From Streptomyces hiroshimensis (GTDB lineage Bacteria; Actinomycetota; Actinomycetes; Streptomycetales; Streptomycetaceae): a stretch of 64,000 nucleotides of DNA. The stretch covers positions 1-64,000 of the forward strand of contig NZ_BMUT01000004.1 of NCBI RefSeq assembly GCF_014650335.1. Direction: 5' to 3'. A program made the position numbers and the translations under genes. Below the pieces are notes generated by a model. The model saw only the letters and a program-made list of their open reading frames with translations. It was not told the DNA's origin and ran no database searches. Shown here in pieces: positions 44,459 to 55,106 of the stretch (positions are counted from its first letter, which is position 1; every line of letters starts with the position of its first letter).

Positions 44459-45712
44459 TCACCCCAGAGTGTCCAGCGCCTCCGCCTCACGGCTCAGGAA
44501 CAGGGCGAACACCGGCGGGTTCGCCTGCAGCAGCTCCAGGCGGCCGCCGTCCGCCTCCGCGAGGTCGCGGGCGACGGCCAGCCCCAGCCCCGTGGAGTTC
44601 CGCCCGCTGACGGTGCGCTCGAAGACCCGCGCGCCGAGGTCCGGCGGGACGCCCGGCCCCTCGTCCGTGACCTCCACGACGGCCTGGTTGCCGGTGACGC
44701 GCGTGCGCAGGGCGACCGTGCCGTCGCCGTGCATGAGGGAGTTCTCGATGAGGGTCGCGAGGACCTGGGAGACGGCGCCCGGCGTACCGACGGCCCGGAG
44801 CCCCTGCTTGCCGGAGCGGACGATGGCACGCCCCTCGCTGCGCGAGGCCGGGCGCCACTCCTCGATCTGCTGCTTGATGACCTCGTCGAGGTCGAAGGTG
44901 ACGGCCGAGCTGGACTTGGGGTCGCGGGAGTTGGTGAGGAGCCGCTGCACCACGTCCGTCAGCCGCTCGACCTGGGCGAGGGCGATCGTCGCCTCCTCCT
45001 TGACCGTCTCCGGCTCATCGGTGAGCGTGATCTCCTCCAGCCGCATGGAGAGCGCCGTCAGCGGCGTCCGCAGCTGGTGCGAGGCGTCCGCGGCCAGGCG
45101 GCGCTCGGCGGTGAGCATCCGCGCGATCCGCTCGGCGCTGGAGTCGAGGACGTCGGCCACCCGGTCCAGCTCGGGCACCCCGTAGCGGCGGTGGCGGGGG
45201 CGGGGGTCGCCGGAGCCGAGCCGCTCGGCGGTCTCGGCGAGGTCGGTGAGGGGGGCGGTGAGCCGGTTGGCCTGGCGCACGGCCAGGAAGACGGCGGCGA
45301 CGACGGCCAGCAGCGCGACGGCGAGGATCACCAGCAGGGTGCGGCCGACCTCGCGGCTGACCGTGGAGCGGGAGGCCTCGACGCGGACGACCACGCCCTG
45401 GTCGCCCGGCTCGGTGGCGACGATGACACCGCCCGTGGGCCGGTCGCCGATCTCGATCGCCCGCCGGCCGGGGATCTCGATGCGGGCGTAGCGGCCGTCG
45501 GTGATCTGCTCGCTGAGCACCTCGGACTCGACGCGCTCGCCGCCGACGAGCCGGCTGTCGACGATGCTCACCAGCCGTACGGCCTCGCCCTTCACGCTCT
45601 CCTGGGCGCTGCTCTCGATCGTGCGGGTCTCGACGATGACGAGCGAGATCCCGAAGACGGCGATCACGACGAGGACGACGGCGAGCGTGGAGTTGATCAG
45701 TCGGCGGCGCAC
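44459..45712 (-). CDS. Sensor histidine kinase
   Basis: A 417-residue membrane kinase: segment 1 (about 9-28), an extracellular sensor of about 90 residues, segment 2 (about 125-146), HAMP (about 147-200), the dimerisation domain with phospho-His212 in SHQLRTPLTA, and the ATP-binding domain (NSLMHG, DEGPGVPPDLG, GLGLAVARDLAE). It probably phosphorylates the response regulator encoded upstream in the same direction, with 147 bases between the genes. The small periplasmic domain gives no hint of the signal. Confidence 0.92.
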   Translation of the reverse strand: MRRRLINSTLAVVLVVIAVFGISLVIVETRTIESSAQESVKGEAVRLVSIVDSRLVGGERVESEVLSEQITDGRYARIEIPGRRAIEIGDRPTGGVIVATEPGDQGVVVRVEASRSTVSREVGRTLLVILAVALLAVVAAVFLAVRQANRLTAPLTDLAETAERLGSGDPRPRHRRYGVPELDRVADVLDSSAERIARMLTAERRLAADASHQLRTPLTALSMRLEEITLTDEPETVKEEATIALAQVERLTDVVQRLLTNSRDPKSSSAVTFDLDEVIKQQIEEWRPASRSEGRAIVRSGKQGLRAVGTPGAVSQVLATLIENSLMHGDGTVALRTRVTGNQAVVEVTDEGPGVPPDLGARVFERTVSGRNSTGLGLAVARDLAEADGGRLELLQANPPVFALFLSREAEALDTLG

Positions 45713-45859
45713 GGGTTGCCCTCCGGGCGGGGTGGTACGAAAGCGGCCGGTTCCCGCCGCACGGTCCGGACGCGGCCGGGGGGTACGGCGGTTGCCGTCA
45801 CCGAGGTCCTCGAAGGCCGCACGGGCCGCACGGTGCGCGGCCCGCCCGGCACCCCGGGC

Positions 45860-46540
<681 letters not shown>

Positions 46541-47007
46541 GCAGTGATGGTAGTCCGCTCGGGCCCACGTCAGAGGTCCACCGGGAGCTACCGGCGGCAA
46601 CCCTTGACAGCGCGGTACGGACCTTTGAGGGTGCTTAAACGGTTCCCCAGCAGCTTGTGATCCATATCTCAACTGCTTCCGTTTGCGGGCGGGGTGTGAC
46701 GTATGGTGACCGGACGTCTGTAGCTACAAGGGGGCCTTCGGATCGTTTTCGGCGCGCCGAAGGTCTCTGTTGTGCGCAGGGCTGGATACCCCAGTCTTGT
46801 TTCACAGTGAATGACCTGGCGGCCGGGTCCGCCGCGCGAAGGTGCGCGGGGGCGTGGATCCCGGTGACGGCTGTCCCGTCGCTCCCTTGGAGGAGAGAGC
46901 GAATCCCCTGGACGTGGGGCGGACGGCGCGGTGACCGGTGCCGGCCAACCCCCACCCGGGCGCGTAGCAGCTGCAAGCGGCGCGTCCCGAGCACTCAAGG
47001 ATCGACC
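46541..47007 (+). other. Long leader region of the peptide transporter gene
   Basis: This 467-base gap separates the response regulator from the divergent transporter gene. A hairpin with CCTTCGG and CCGAAGG arms lies near 46735-46770, and a purine-rich TTGGAGGAGAGAG near 46890 looks like a ribosome site without a proper gene after it. I recognise no riboswitch and no long conserved reading frame. Confidence 0.45.
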
Positions 47008-48546
<1,539 letters not shown>

Positions 48547-48560
48547 GGACCCCCTGAGTG

Positions 48561-48596
48561 ACAGTGCCCCGGCGCAATGACGCGCCGGGGCACTGT
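48561..48596. terminator. Strong hairpin after the peptide transporter
   Basis: A perfect 15-bp stem (48561-48575 with 48582-48596) and a 6-base loop lie 14 bases after the transporter stop and just before the end of the convergent gene. It should work in both directions. Confidence 0.85.
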
Positions 48597-48601
48597 GCGT
48601 T

Positions 48602-49642
48602 TCAGTCCGGCAACCGGGGCATGGCGTCGGGGGTGAACCAGGGCAAAGCAGCAGTCTCCACAACAGCCGCACGCCGGGGCCGCAGCCGATCGACGACCAC
48701 CATCCCGATCCGGAAGAGCCCGGCGGGCACGACAAGCCCCAGCAAGACCCAGAACAACGTCACCCCCCAGGGCCGGGCCACGTCCCAGGGCTCGGTGACC
48801 AGCACCTTGTCGCCGTACTTGAGCGACACCTCATAGGGCCCGTGAGCGCCCGCAGCGAGCTCCACATCGAAGACGACCCGGGCCCGCTGCCCCGCCGGGA
48901 TGGTCCCGCGCCACCTGCGCTCCTCCCACGACGGCGCAAGGAGACCCCGCGCCGTCCCGACCCGGAACACGGGGTCCTTGGCGGCCCCGGACCCCAGATT
49001 CCCGACCGTGAGGACGAGCCGCCGGGCAGGCGGCGCCCCGAACCAGGTGAGCACCCCGCCGGAGCCCTCCAGACGGGCGTCCAGCACACCGATCCGCGCC
49101 CCGTCGGGCAGCGGGGCGACAGGGTGTCCGGCGACGACCAGCGGGACATCAACCACCTCAACCTCCCCCATCACCGTGGCGACGTGCACCACACAGGGGC
49201 AGGGCTTGGGCGGCTCGGAAACAACCAGCTCCCGCCGAAAGGCCCCGTCACCCTCCGTAGTGACGGTCCGCCCCTCCGCGTTAACGCAATCGTTGGTACC
49301 ACCCACCATGTTCTGCCCGCACACCAACAAAGTCAGCAGAGCCCGAGGCCGCCACCCTTCCCCCTTCACCACCACAACGCTGCCCTTCCCGGCCTCCCCC
49401 CGATCCAAAGAGAGCCGAGGCCCCTCGGCGGCGGCCGCCCCTGAGGGCATCAGGGCGACGAGCAGCGCCAGCAGAAGAAGGACGGCGGAGGCGCCGGGGC
49501 CGCAGGGGCAGGGCCCTGGACGCTGACGTGTATTTGTGGCGCCTGGTGCCGGGTGCGTGTGCGGCGGGGCCGAGGGCGCCGTAAATATACGGTCCAGGGC
49601 CCTGCCCCGGAGGCCCCGGCGCCGGACCACGACGCCGCTCAC
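48602..49642 (-). CDS. Exported Ig-like protein with C-terminal membrane anchor
   Basis: The mature part (from about residue 75) is a beta-rich extracellular domain with Cys pairs (VCGQNM, NDCVNA, PCPCVV) that recalls the neocarzinostatin-like fold, then a second beta-domain (about 190-285) and a C-terminal membrane segment (about 295-318) with a basic tail. A hydrophobic stretch at about 55-71 (AVLLLLALLVALM) looks like a signal sequence but is preceded by about 50 residues encoded by an inverted-repeat element. The only fitting start is GTG 49642, which overlaps the upstream stop in a GTGA. The original start may have been lost. Function unknown. Confidence 0.72.
   Translation of the reverse strand: MSGVVVRRRGLRGRALDRIFTAPSAPPHTHPAPGATNTRQRPGPCPCGPGASAVLLLLALLVALMPSGAAAAEGPRLSLDRGEAGKGSVVVVKGEGWRPRALLTLLVCGQNMVGGTNDCVNAEGRTVTTEGDGAFRRELVVSEPPKPCPCVVHVATVMGEVEVVDVPLVVAGHPVAPLPDGARIGVLDARLEGSGGVLTWFGAPPARRLVLTVGNLGSGAAKDPVFRVGTARGLLAPSWEERRWRGTIPAGQRARVVFDVELAAGAHGPYEVSLKYGDKVLVTEPWDVARPWGVTLFWVLLGLVVPAGLFRIGMVVVDRLRPRRAAVVETAALPWFTPDAMPRLPD
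49490..49623. mobile_element. 134-bp inverted-repeat (MITE-like) element
   Basis: Left arm 49490-49543 and right arm 49575-49623 are imperfect inverted copies around a 31-bp centre. Both arms start and end with GGCGCC and share the block GGGGCAGGGCCCTGGAC, which holds the palindrome CAGGGCCCTG. No transposase is present. The element lies at the boundary of two exported-protein genes and supplies about 45 codons to the second. It may be a small non-autonomous element or a large regulatory hairpin. Confidence 0.6.
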
Positions 49643-50499
49643 GCCCCGCACCGCCACCGCCGCACCAGAAGCACCACCCCACCGACAAGGGCCAGCACCA
49701 CCCCACCCCCCACCGGCAGAACCCACCGCACAGGCGTATACGACCCGGACCCACTGGCCCGCACCCCACCCGCCGCGGTAGCGGTGACCCGCACCGTCAC
49801 CGAGTCCAGCCGCGGCGCATCCGGCCACCGTTCCACCCGCCGCACCGCCCGCCCCGGCAGCAGCTCGGCCGGGGCGTCGGCGACCGTACGGCGGAGCACC
49901 GTACCGAAGATCCCGTCGGCGCGGAGGGCGAGCCGCGGGGCCAGTGCCCGGTTGCCGCGGTTGACCAGTGCGTACCGGATGACCGCCCCGCGGGAGCCCG
50001 CGCTGCTCACCCGTACGTTCTCGACGGCGAGCGCCGGAAGCGCCGGTCCCCCGCTGACGCGCAGGGCCAGCCGCACCCGCACCTCCCGCCTCTCCCGCCC
50101 CTCTTCCCCGCTCACGACCACCGCGCCGGGGTGGTCACCGGGCTCGGCGTCACCGGGGACCGTCACGGTGAAGGGCACGTTCGCGCGCGTACGGGCGGGC
50201 ACCCGTACCTGCCGCCGGGCGAGGGCGATCCAGGACCCGTCGCCCCGGAGGGCGAAGGAGCGCTCGTGGTCAGCGGGGTTGACCACGGACAGCTTGTCGG
50301 TGAACGCCGTGCCGGGGGCGCCCTCCAGGTAGAACGACGCCCTGTCGTCCGGGCCGGGCGCCTCCGTACCGGCGGGGGCGGGCGCGGCCGACCACGGCCG
50401 GTCGTCGCCGGCGAGCGCGGCCGGTGCCGGGGTCGCGGCGACGCAGAGCAGCACCGGGACGAGAACCGGCACGAGAAGGCGGACGGGACGACGGCGCAC
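49639..50499 (-). CDS. DUF916-like exported protein with membrane anchor
   Basis: The 286-residue protein has a signal peptide (RLLVPVLVPVLLCVAATPAPA, about 6-27), two beta-sandwich domains (about 50-135 and 140-240; FYLEGAPGTAFTDKLSVVNP is typical of the DUF916/WxL-partner family) and a C-terminal membrane segment (about 255-277) with a basic tail. In Firmicutes, DUF916 proteins work with WxL surface proteins that bind peptidoglycan. Here it sits between an LPxTG protein gene and another anchored protein gene, so a surface complex is likely. The stop overlaps the next start. Confidence 0.82.
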   Translation of the reverse strand: MRRRPVRLLVPVLVPVLLCVAATPAPAALAGDDRPWSAAPAPAGTEAPGPDDRASFYLEGAPGTAFTDKLSVVNPADHERSFALRGDGSWIALARRQVRVPARTRANVPFTVTVPGDAEPGDHPGAVVVSGEEGRERREVRVRLALRVSGGPALPALAVENVRVSSAGSRGAVIRYALVNRGNRALAPRLALRADGIFGTVLRRTVADAPAELLPGRAVRRVERWPDAPRLDSVTVRVTATAAGGVRASGSGSYTPVRWVLPVGGGVVLALVGGVVLLVRRWRCGA

Positions 50500-50511
50500 A
50501 GGCGGCCCCTT

Positions 50512-50559
50512 AGGACGTACGCAGGTCAGGACGTACGCGAATCAGGACGTACGCGAGCA
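50512..50559. repeat. Three 16-bp tandem repeats
   Basis: AGGACGTACGCAGGTC, AGGACGTACGCGAATC and AGGACGTACGCGAGCA follow one another (50512-50559) in the short gap between the LPxTG gene stop and the DUF916-like gene start. Each holds the palindrome CGTACG. Confidence 0.8.
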
Positions 50560-50564
50560 GGCGG

Positions 50565-51368
50565 CTAGCGAGTGGTCGCCGCCCGGCGCCGCCGGGTCAG
50601 CCAGAGCGTGCCGGCGACGCCGGTGAGGAGGACGGTGCCGCCGAGGGTGCCGAGGGCGATGGCGGAGTCGGCGGGCCCGGTCTGGGGAAGCTGGCCACCT
50701 CCGGTGGAAGAGCCACCCGTAGAAGACCCACCGGTAGACGCCCCACCCGTGGACGACCCCCCAGTGGAAGACCCCCCGGTAGAAGAGCCACCCGTAGAAG
50801 ACCCACCGGTGGAAGACCCCCCGGAAGAGGACCCGCCCGAACCCCCGCCCGGCCCCTTGACGTCGAGCGTCAGAGACGGCTTCGGATTGTTCGTCGGCGT
50901 GCAGGTGGTGGTCGTGCCCAGCGCCTGGATGGTCAGCGTGGAGGCGGTGAACGTCACGCTGCCGCTCTTCTTCGGGGTGTACGTCCCCGACAGGTCACTG
51001 ATCTTGATCGGGGTGTTGGCCGGTATCGGCTCCGCGTTGGCGGGCCCGGAGACGGCGACCGTCCCGCTGTCCGCACCGCCCAGCTTGATGACGGCACTGG
51101 GCTTCATCGCGCCCTTGCCGAGCTCGATGGGGCTGGAGGAGACGCCCTTCTCGAAGGACATCGTCAGCTTGTACGCATCGCCGTCCGCGACGCCCTTGAT
51201 GTCGATGGGCGAGACGGCGCTCTTGTCGCCGATGGGGGTCTTGCACGCGTAGTCGACGTCGATCGTCGCGGCGTGCGCGGCCGGGGCCGCGAGCAGGACG
51301 GCCCCGCCGGCCAGGGACGCGGCCAAGGACGCGGCGAGTGCGACTGCGCGGCGTGGGATGTGGGACAC
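50565..51368 (-). CDS. LPxTG cell-wall-anchored protein
   Basis: The 267-residue protein has a signal peptide (about 1-33, ending PAAHA), a beta-rich domain (about 34-165) with two Cys residues that could pair, a Gly/Ser/Thr linker of (GGSSTG)n repeats (about 170-225), then the sortase signal LPQTG, a membrane segment and RRRR. A sortase would join it to peptidoglycan. GTG 51368 is chosen because GAGGGGAA lies upstream and the signal peptide then starts properly. It heads the three-gene exported operon. The linker gene segment is a visible DNA repeat (about 50697-50840). Confidence 0.88.
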   Translation of the reverse strand: MSHIPRRAVALAASLAASLAGGAVLLAAPAAHAATIDVDYACKTPIGDKSAVSPIDIKGVADGDAYKLTMSFEKGVSSSPIELGKGAMKPSAVIKLGGADSGTVAVSGPANAEPIPANTPIKISDLSGTYTPKKSGSVTFTASTLTIQALGTTTTCTPTNNPKPSLTLDVKGPGGGSGGSSSGGSSTGGSSTGGSSTGGSSTGGSSTGGASTGGSSTGGSSTGGGQLPQTGPADSAIALGTLGGTVLLTGVAGTLWLTRRRRAATTR

Positions 51369-51454
51369 CTCTGGTTCCCCTCTCGTCCGGTGCCGCAGCC
51401 GAACCTGAGCTGACGGCACATCAGATCGGGCGCAGACAGTACGCCGGGGACCTT

Positions 51455-51537
51455 GAGGAAGGAAGAGAGAAAGAACGAGAGAAGGGAGAAGGGGAAAGAG
51501 GGAACGGAAGAGGAAGAGAAGGAGGAAGGGAAGGAGG
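51455..51537 (+). repeat. 83-base polypurine tract
   Basis: The plus strand from 51455 to 51537 is almost only A and G, with two C interruptions, in GGAAGAGAG-type repeats. Such a tract is striking in this GC-rich genome and could form triplex DNA. It lies between the start of the LPxTG gene and the end of the anti-sigma factor gene. Confidence 0.85.
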
Positions 51538-51543
51538 CAGCGC

Positions 51544-52062
51544 CTACCCGGGCGCGGCCAGCTCCGCCCACACCGTCTTTCCGGCACCGCTCTCGTTGCG
51601 CACGACGCCCCAGTCCAGGCAGAGCCGCTGCACGATAAACATGCCGTGGCCGCCGGGCCGCCCCGCGCGGTGCGGCGTGCGCGGCGCGGGCGAGCCCGCG
51701 CCGAGGTCGACGACCTCCAGGCGCAGCACCTTGCCCGTGCAGCTCACGCGGAGCTCCTCGGGGCCGTCGGCGTGCAGGCAGGCGTTGGTGACCAGCTCGG
51801 AGACGACGAGCAGGACGTCCTCGGCGGCGGCGCGGTGGTCCGCGCCGACCGCGGGGAGCCAGCCCCAGTCGTAGAGCGCCTGCCGGGTGAAGTCGCGGGA
51901 CATCGGCACGGCGCCGCTGACCCCGACGAGGTGCAGCCGGCGCATTCCGGCGGGCCGGGACCCCTGCGGAGGCCCGTCCGGCGACGGCGCACCGGACGAG
52001 GCGGCGCCGTCCGCCCCCGGACCGGGGTCGCCCGGCGGAGGGCACGGCCGGGTGGTGCTCAT
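51544..52062 (-). CDS. ATP-binding anti-sigma factor (RsbW-like)
   Basis: A GHKL-fold regulatory kinase that would bind a SigB/SigF-type sigma factor and phosphorylate its STAS antagonist. The 172-residue protein has a Pro/Gly-rich N-terminus (1-38), the N-box SELVTNACLHA (about 88-98) and the G-box GGHGMFIV (about 136-143). The STAS gene lies upstream in the same direction and a sigma factor gene is divergent beyond it. The set resembles the sigI, arsI and prsI module known in S. coelicolor, and the neighbours agree. Confidence 0.85.
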   Translation of the reverse strand: MSTTRPCPPPGDPGPGADGAASSGAPSPDGPPQGSRPAGMRRLHLVGVSGAVPMSRDFTRQALYDWGWLPAVGADHRAAAEDVLLVVSELVTNACLHADGPEELRVSCTGKVLRLEVVDLGAGSPAPRTPHRAGRPGGHGMFIVQRLCLDWGVVRNESGAGKTVWAELAAPG

Positions 52063-52106
52063 CAGCGCTTCACCTCACCGATTCACCGATTCAGAACGGA
52101 ACGAAG

Positions 52107-52154
52107 GGACAAACGACGGGACGAACGATGGGACGGACGACGGGACGGACGGGT
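52107..52154. repeat. Four 12-bp tandem repeats
   Basis: GGACAAACGACG, GGACGAACGATG, GGACGGACGACG and GGACGGACGGGT follow head to tail (52107-52154), about 45 bases before the anti-sigma factor start and inside the 291-base gap 52063-52353. The gap shows no gene. Confidence 0.8.
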
Positions 52155-52353
52155 ACCTGGATACCTTGATCGCGGCTACCTGGCACATGGAACGGATTCA
52201 GCAGACTCCTGCCCGACCGAATCGTGAGAACACCCACTTCTTCGGTGCCGATCCTGTGATGCATGCAACTGAGGCTCGTGAACCCGCGCCGAAGGAGCCC
52301 GGCAGACCGGGTGACGACTGGGTGACACACAGGAAAAGGCGGGGCGCCGGACG

Positions 52354-52722
52354 TCAGCCGGCGAGGGCCGCGTCGAGGGTGTCGTGCACGGTGAAGACGG
52401 CTTCCGCGCCGGTGATCTCGAAGACCCGGGCGACCACGGGCTGCATCGCAGCCAGGTGGATTCCGCCGCCTGCGGCCTCGGCCTGCAGCCGGGCACCCAG
52501 GAGCACATTGAGGCCCGTGGAGTCGCAGAACTCCAGACCGGAGCAGTCCAGGACCACACGCGCACCGCCCTCGGCGATGGCGGCCTCAAGGGGCTCGCGC
52601 AGCACATCCGCCGTGTGGTGATCGAGCTCACCCACCGGCGTCACGATCGCGCTCGCCCCGTCCCGCCGGACGGCTACATTCAGCCGGCCCCTGCTCGCGC
52701 TGCCGACCATCCCGCGATCCAT
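52354..52722 (-). CDS. STAS-domain anti-sigma factor antagonist
   Basis: This small protein would free a sigma factor by binding the anti-sigma kinase when unphosphorylated. It is 122 residues long, with the STAS core VTPVGELDHHTADVL and the phosphoserine loop CDSTGLN (Ser68 from this start). ATG 52722 is preferred over ATG 52728 because AAGGG then lies at a proper distance. It is followed by the anti-sigma gene and is divergent from the sigma gene, as in the sigI module. Confidence 0.88.
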   Translation of the reverse strand: MDRGMVGSASRGRLNVAVRRDGASAIVTPVGELDHHTADVLREPLEAAIAEGGARVVLDCSGLEFCDSTGLNVLLGARLQAEAAGGGIHLAAMQPVVARVFEITGAEAVFTVHDTLDAALAG

Positions 52723-52803
52723 GCGCATCCCTTCTCGGTGTGCCTGCGTGGCGCTCCCAGAACACTACGCCTTCCCTACGTCGTCCGGTAGCTGAAGGTC
52801 AGG

Positions 52804-52832
52804 CATTATGCACATATAGGGACATTACGCAC
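52804..52832. promoter_or_regulatory. 10-bp direct repeat in the divergent sigma-factor promoter
   Basis: CATTATGCAC (52804-52813) and CATTACGCAC (52823-52832) differ at one base and are 19 bp apart, nearly two helical turns. They lie in the AT-richest part of the gap between the STAS gene and the sigma gene, so they may bind a regulator of both. Confidence 0.5.
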
Positions 52833-52963
52833 TTGCGGTGCAAGGGTGAAGGCAGGTAGGGCTAGTAGGACGACATCCACCACGGACGGCTTTGGAGGCG
52901 CCGCTCACCGCAGCACGACGCGACGGCATCGGCAGCCATATGCCGAGAATGATGGAGGAGACC

Positions 52964-53878
52964 ATGTCGCCCCGGCTCGACGAAACGCGTACGGAACCCC
53001 GTACGGCGTCGTCGACACCCCCGCCCCAGTCCCTGCCCGAAACCCTGTCCGAGCCCCTGCCCGGCTCTCTGCCCGAGTACGGCGAGACCGGCCCCACGCC
53101 CCCCGGCGAAATGGCGCCGCAGGACGCACGGGCCCTGTCCAAGACGCTCTTCGCCCGCCTGGAGGCGCTCGAAGAGGGCACACACGAATACGCGTACGTA
53201 CGCAACACCCTGGTCGAACTGAACCTCGCCCTCGTGAGGTTCGCCGCCGCCCGGTTCCGCTCCCGCAGCGAGCCGATGGAGGACATCGTCCAGGTCGGCA
53301 CGATCGGCCTCATCAAGGCCATCGACCGCTTCGAGCTCAGCCGGGGCGTCGAGTTCCCGACCTTCGCGATGCCGACCATCATCGGCGAGATCAAGCGGTT
53401 CTTCCGCGACACCAGCTGGTCCGTGCGCGTGCCGCGCCGGCTCCAGGAGCTCCGTATCGACCTGGCCAAGGCCGGCGACGAGCTCGCCCAGAGCCTGGAC
53501 CGCTCCCCCACCGTCGGCGAACTCGCCGAGCGCCTCGGCCTGACGGAGGACGAGGTCGTCGAGGGCATGGCCGCGAGCAACGCCTACTCGGCGAGCTCGC
53601 TGGACGCCCAGCCGCAGGACGACGAGGCGGAGGGCGCGCTGTCGGCCCGCATCGGCTACGAGGACCACAGCCTGGAGGGCATCGAATACGTCGCCTCCCT
53701 CAAGCCGATGATCGCCGAACTCCCGCAGCGGGACCGGAAGATCCTCTCCCTGCGCTTCGTGTCGAACATGACCCAGTCGGAGATCGGCGAGGAACTGGGC
53801 ATCTCCCAGATGCACGTCTCGCGCCTGCTCTCCCGCACCCTGGTGCGCCTGCGCCGGGGCCTGTTGAGCGAGGAATGA
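52964..53878 (+). CDS. sigI: SigB/SigF-family RNA polymerase sigma factor
   Basis: The 304-residue protein has sigma70 region 2 (about 75-150; [40 protein letters not shown]), region 3 (about 155-210; [15 protein letters not shown]) and region 4 (about 235-300; [20 protein letters not shown]). The first 55 residues are Pro/Glu/Thr-rich. ATG 52964 has GGAGG five bases upstream; earlier in-frame ATGs at 52940-52952 are possible. The name follows the neighbouring anti-sigma and antagonist genes and the hut genes next door; other SigF paralogues are alternatives. Confidence 0.82.
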   Translation: MSPRLDETRTEPRTASSTPPPQSLPETLSEPLPGSLPEYGETGPTPPGEMAPQDARALSKTLFARLEALEEGTHEYAYVRNTLVELNLALVRFAAARFRSRSEPMEDIVQVGTIGLIKAIDRFELSRGVEFPTFAMPTIIGEIKRFFRDTSWSVRVPRRLQELRIDLAKAGDELAQSLDRSPTVGELAERLGLTEDEVVEGMAASNAYSASSLDAQPQDDEAEGALSARIGYEDHSLEGIEYVASLKPMIAELPQRDRKILSLRFVSNMTQSEIGEELGISQMHVSRLLSRTLVRLRRGLLSEE

Positions 53879-53917
53879 GTCCGGGGGAGCCTCCCCTTTC
53901 CCGACCACCCCTTTTTT

Positions 53918-55075
53918 CACCGCCGCGCGCCACACCGCCGAGACCAGCGGAACGCCCGGACGGTACGCGAGGTGGACGTGTGACGGGGCGTCGAGGAGCG
54001 CGAGGTCGGCCCGGGCGCCTGGGGCGATGCGGCCCACGTCCGTACGGCGCAGGGCCGCCGCTCCGCCCGCGGTCGCGGACCAGACGGCCTCGTCCGGGGT
54101 CATCCCCATGTCCCGTACGGCCAGCGCGATGCAGAACGGCATGGAGCTGGTGAAGGACGAGCCGGGGTTGCAGTCCGTGGACAGGGCGACCGTGGCCCCC
54201 GCGTCCAGCAGGCGGCGCGCATCCGGCCACTCCGCGCGCGTGGAGAACTCCGCGCCGGGCAGGAGGGTGGCGACCGTGGTGCCGTTCGCCAGGGCGTCGA
54301 CGTCCGCGTCGGTCAGGTGGGTGCAGTGGTCGGCCGAGGCGGCGCCGAGCTCGACGGCCAGCTGGACGCCGGGCCCGTAGGTGAGCTGGTTGGCGTGGAC
54401 GCGCGGGGTCAGCCCGCGGGCGGCGCCTGCCGTGAGGATCGTCCGGGCCTGATCGCCGTCGAAGGCGCCCTTCTCGCAGAACACGTCGACCCAGCGGGCG
54501 TGCGGGGCGCAGGCGTCGAGCATCGGCCCGGTCACGAGGTCCACGTACGCGGCCGGGTCGTCGGCGTAGTCGGGGGAGACGATGTGGGCGCCGAGGTAGG
54601 TGACCTCGTCGGTGTGCGCCGCGGCGATGCGCAGGGCGCGGGCCTCGTCCTCGACGGTGAGGCCGTAGCCGGACTTGGTCTCCATGACCGTGGTGCCCTG
54701 GCGCAGGGCCTCGCCCACATAGCGGCGGACGTTGGCGTCCAGCACCTCGTCGGTCGCGGCGCGCGTGGCGGCGACGGTGGTGCGGATGCCGCCGGCGCTG
54801 TAGCTGCGGCCGGACATGCGGGCGTGGAACTCGGCGGTGCGGTCGCCCGCGAAGACCAGGTGGGAGTGGGAGTCGACGAAGCCGGGGAGGGCGGCCCGGC
54901 CCTCGGCGTCGACGCGATTGTCAGTGGCCGGTGCTTTGCTGGACGTGCCGACCCAGGCGACGCGGTCGCCGTCGATGACGACTGCCGCGTCCTGGATCGT
55001 GCCGAGGGGGCCTTCGCCGAGGGAGGGGTCGTTCGTGACGAGACTGCTGATGTGGGTGATGACCGTCGTCGCCAT
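53918..55075 (-). CDS. hutI: Imidazolonepropionase, stop codon lost
   Basis: The enzyme opens imidazolonepropionate to formimidoylglutamate, the third step of histidine degradation. The conserved part is about 386 residues: [15 protein letters not shown] with the metal histidines, [41 protein letters not shown] and the end [16 protein letters not shown]. Right after this the family ends, but here the frame stays open to 52862, adding about 350 residues antisense to the sigma factor gene. A TGA in the +1 frame (53917-53919) marks where it should stop, so a single-base indel near 53920-53935 is likely. The coordinates given cover the conserved part only. Confidence 0.82.
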
Positions 55076-55106
55076 GGGCGTGCGGCACTCCTTAGGTCGG
55101 TTCGGT

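Noticed and set aside
50697..50840. Regular repeats that could be taken for a CRISPR array
   Set aside because: They are head-to-tail codon repeats for GGSSTG in the LPxTG protein linker, with no spacers.
53905..53925. Programmed frameshift at the A6/G4 run ending hutI
   Set aside because: The useful TGA lies just upstream of the run in the direction of translation, so slipping on the run cannot reach it; an indel before it is simpler.
53700..54230. A 176-codon minus-strand frame overlapping the hutI end
   Set aside because: It reads the hutI DNA in another frame and gives Arg/Gly-rich sequence without homology.
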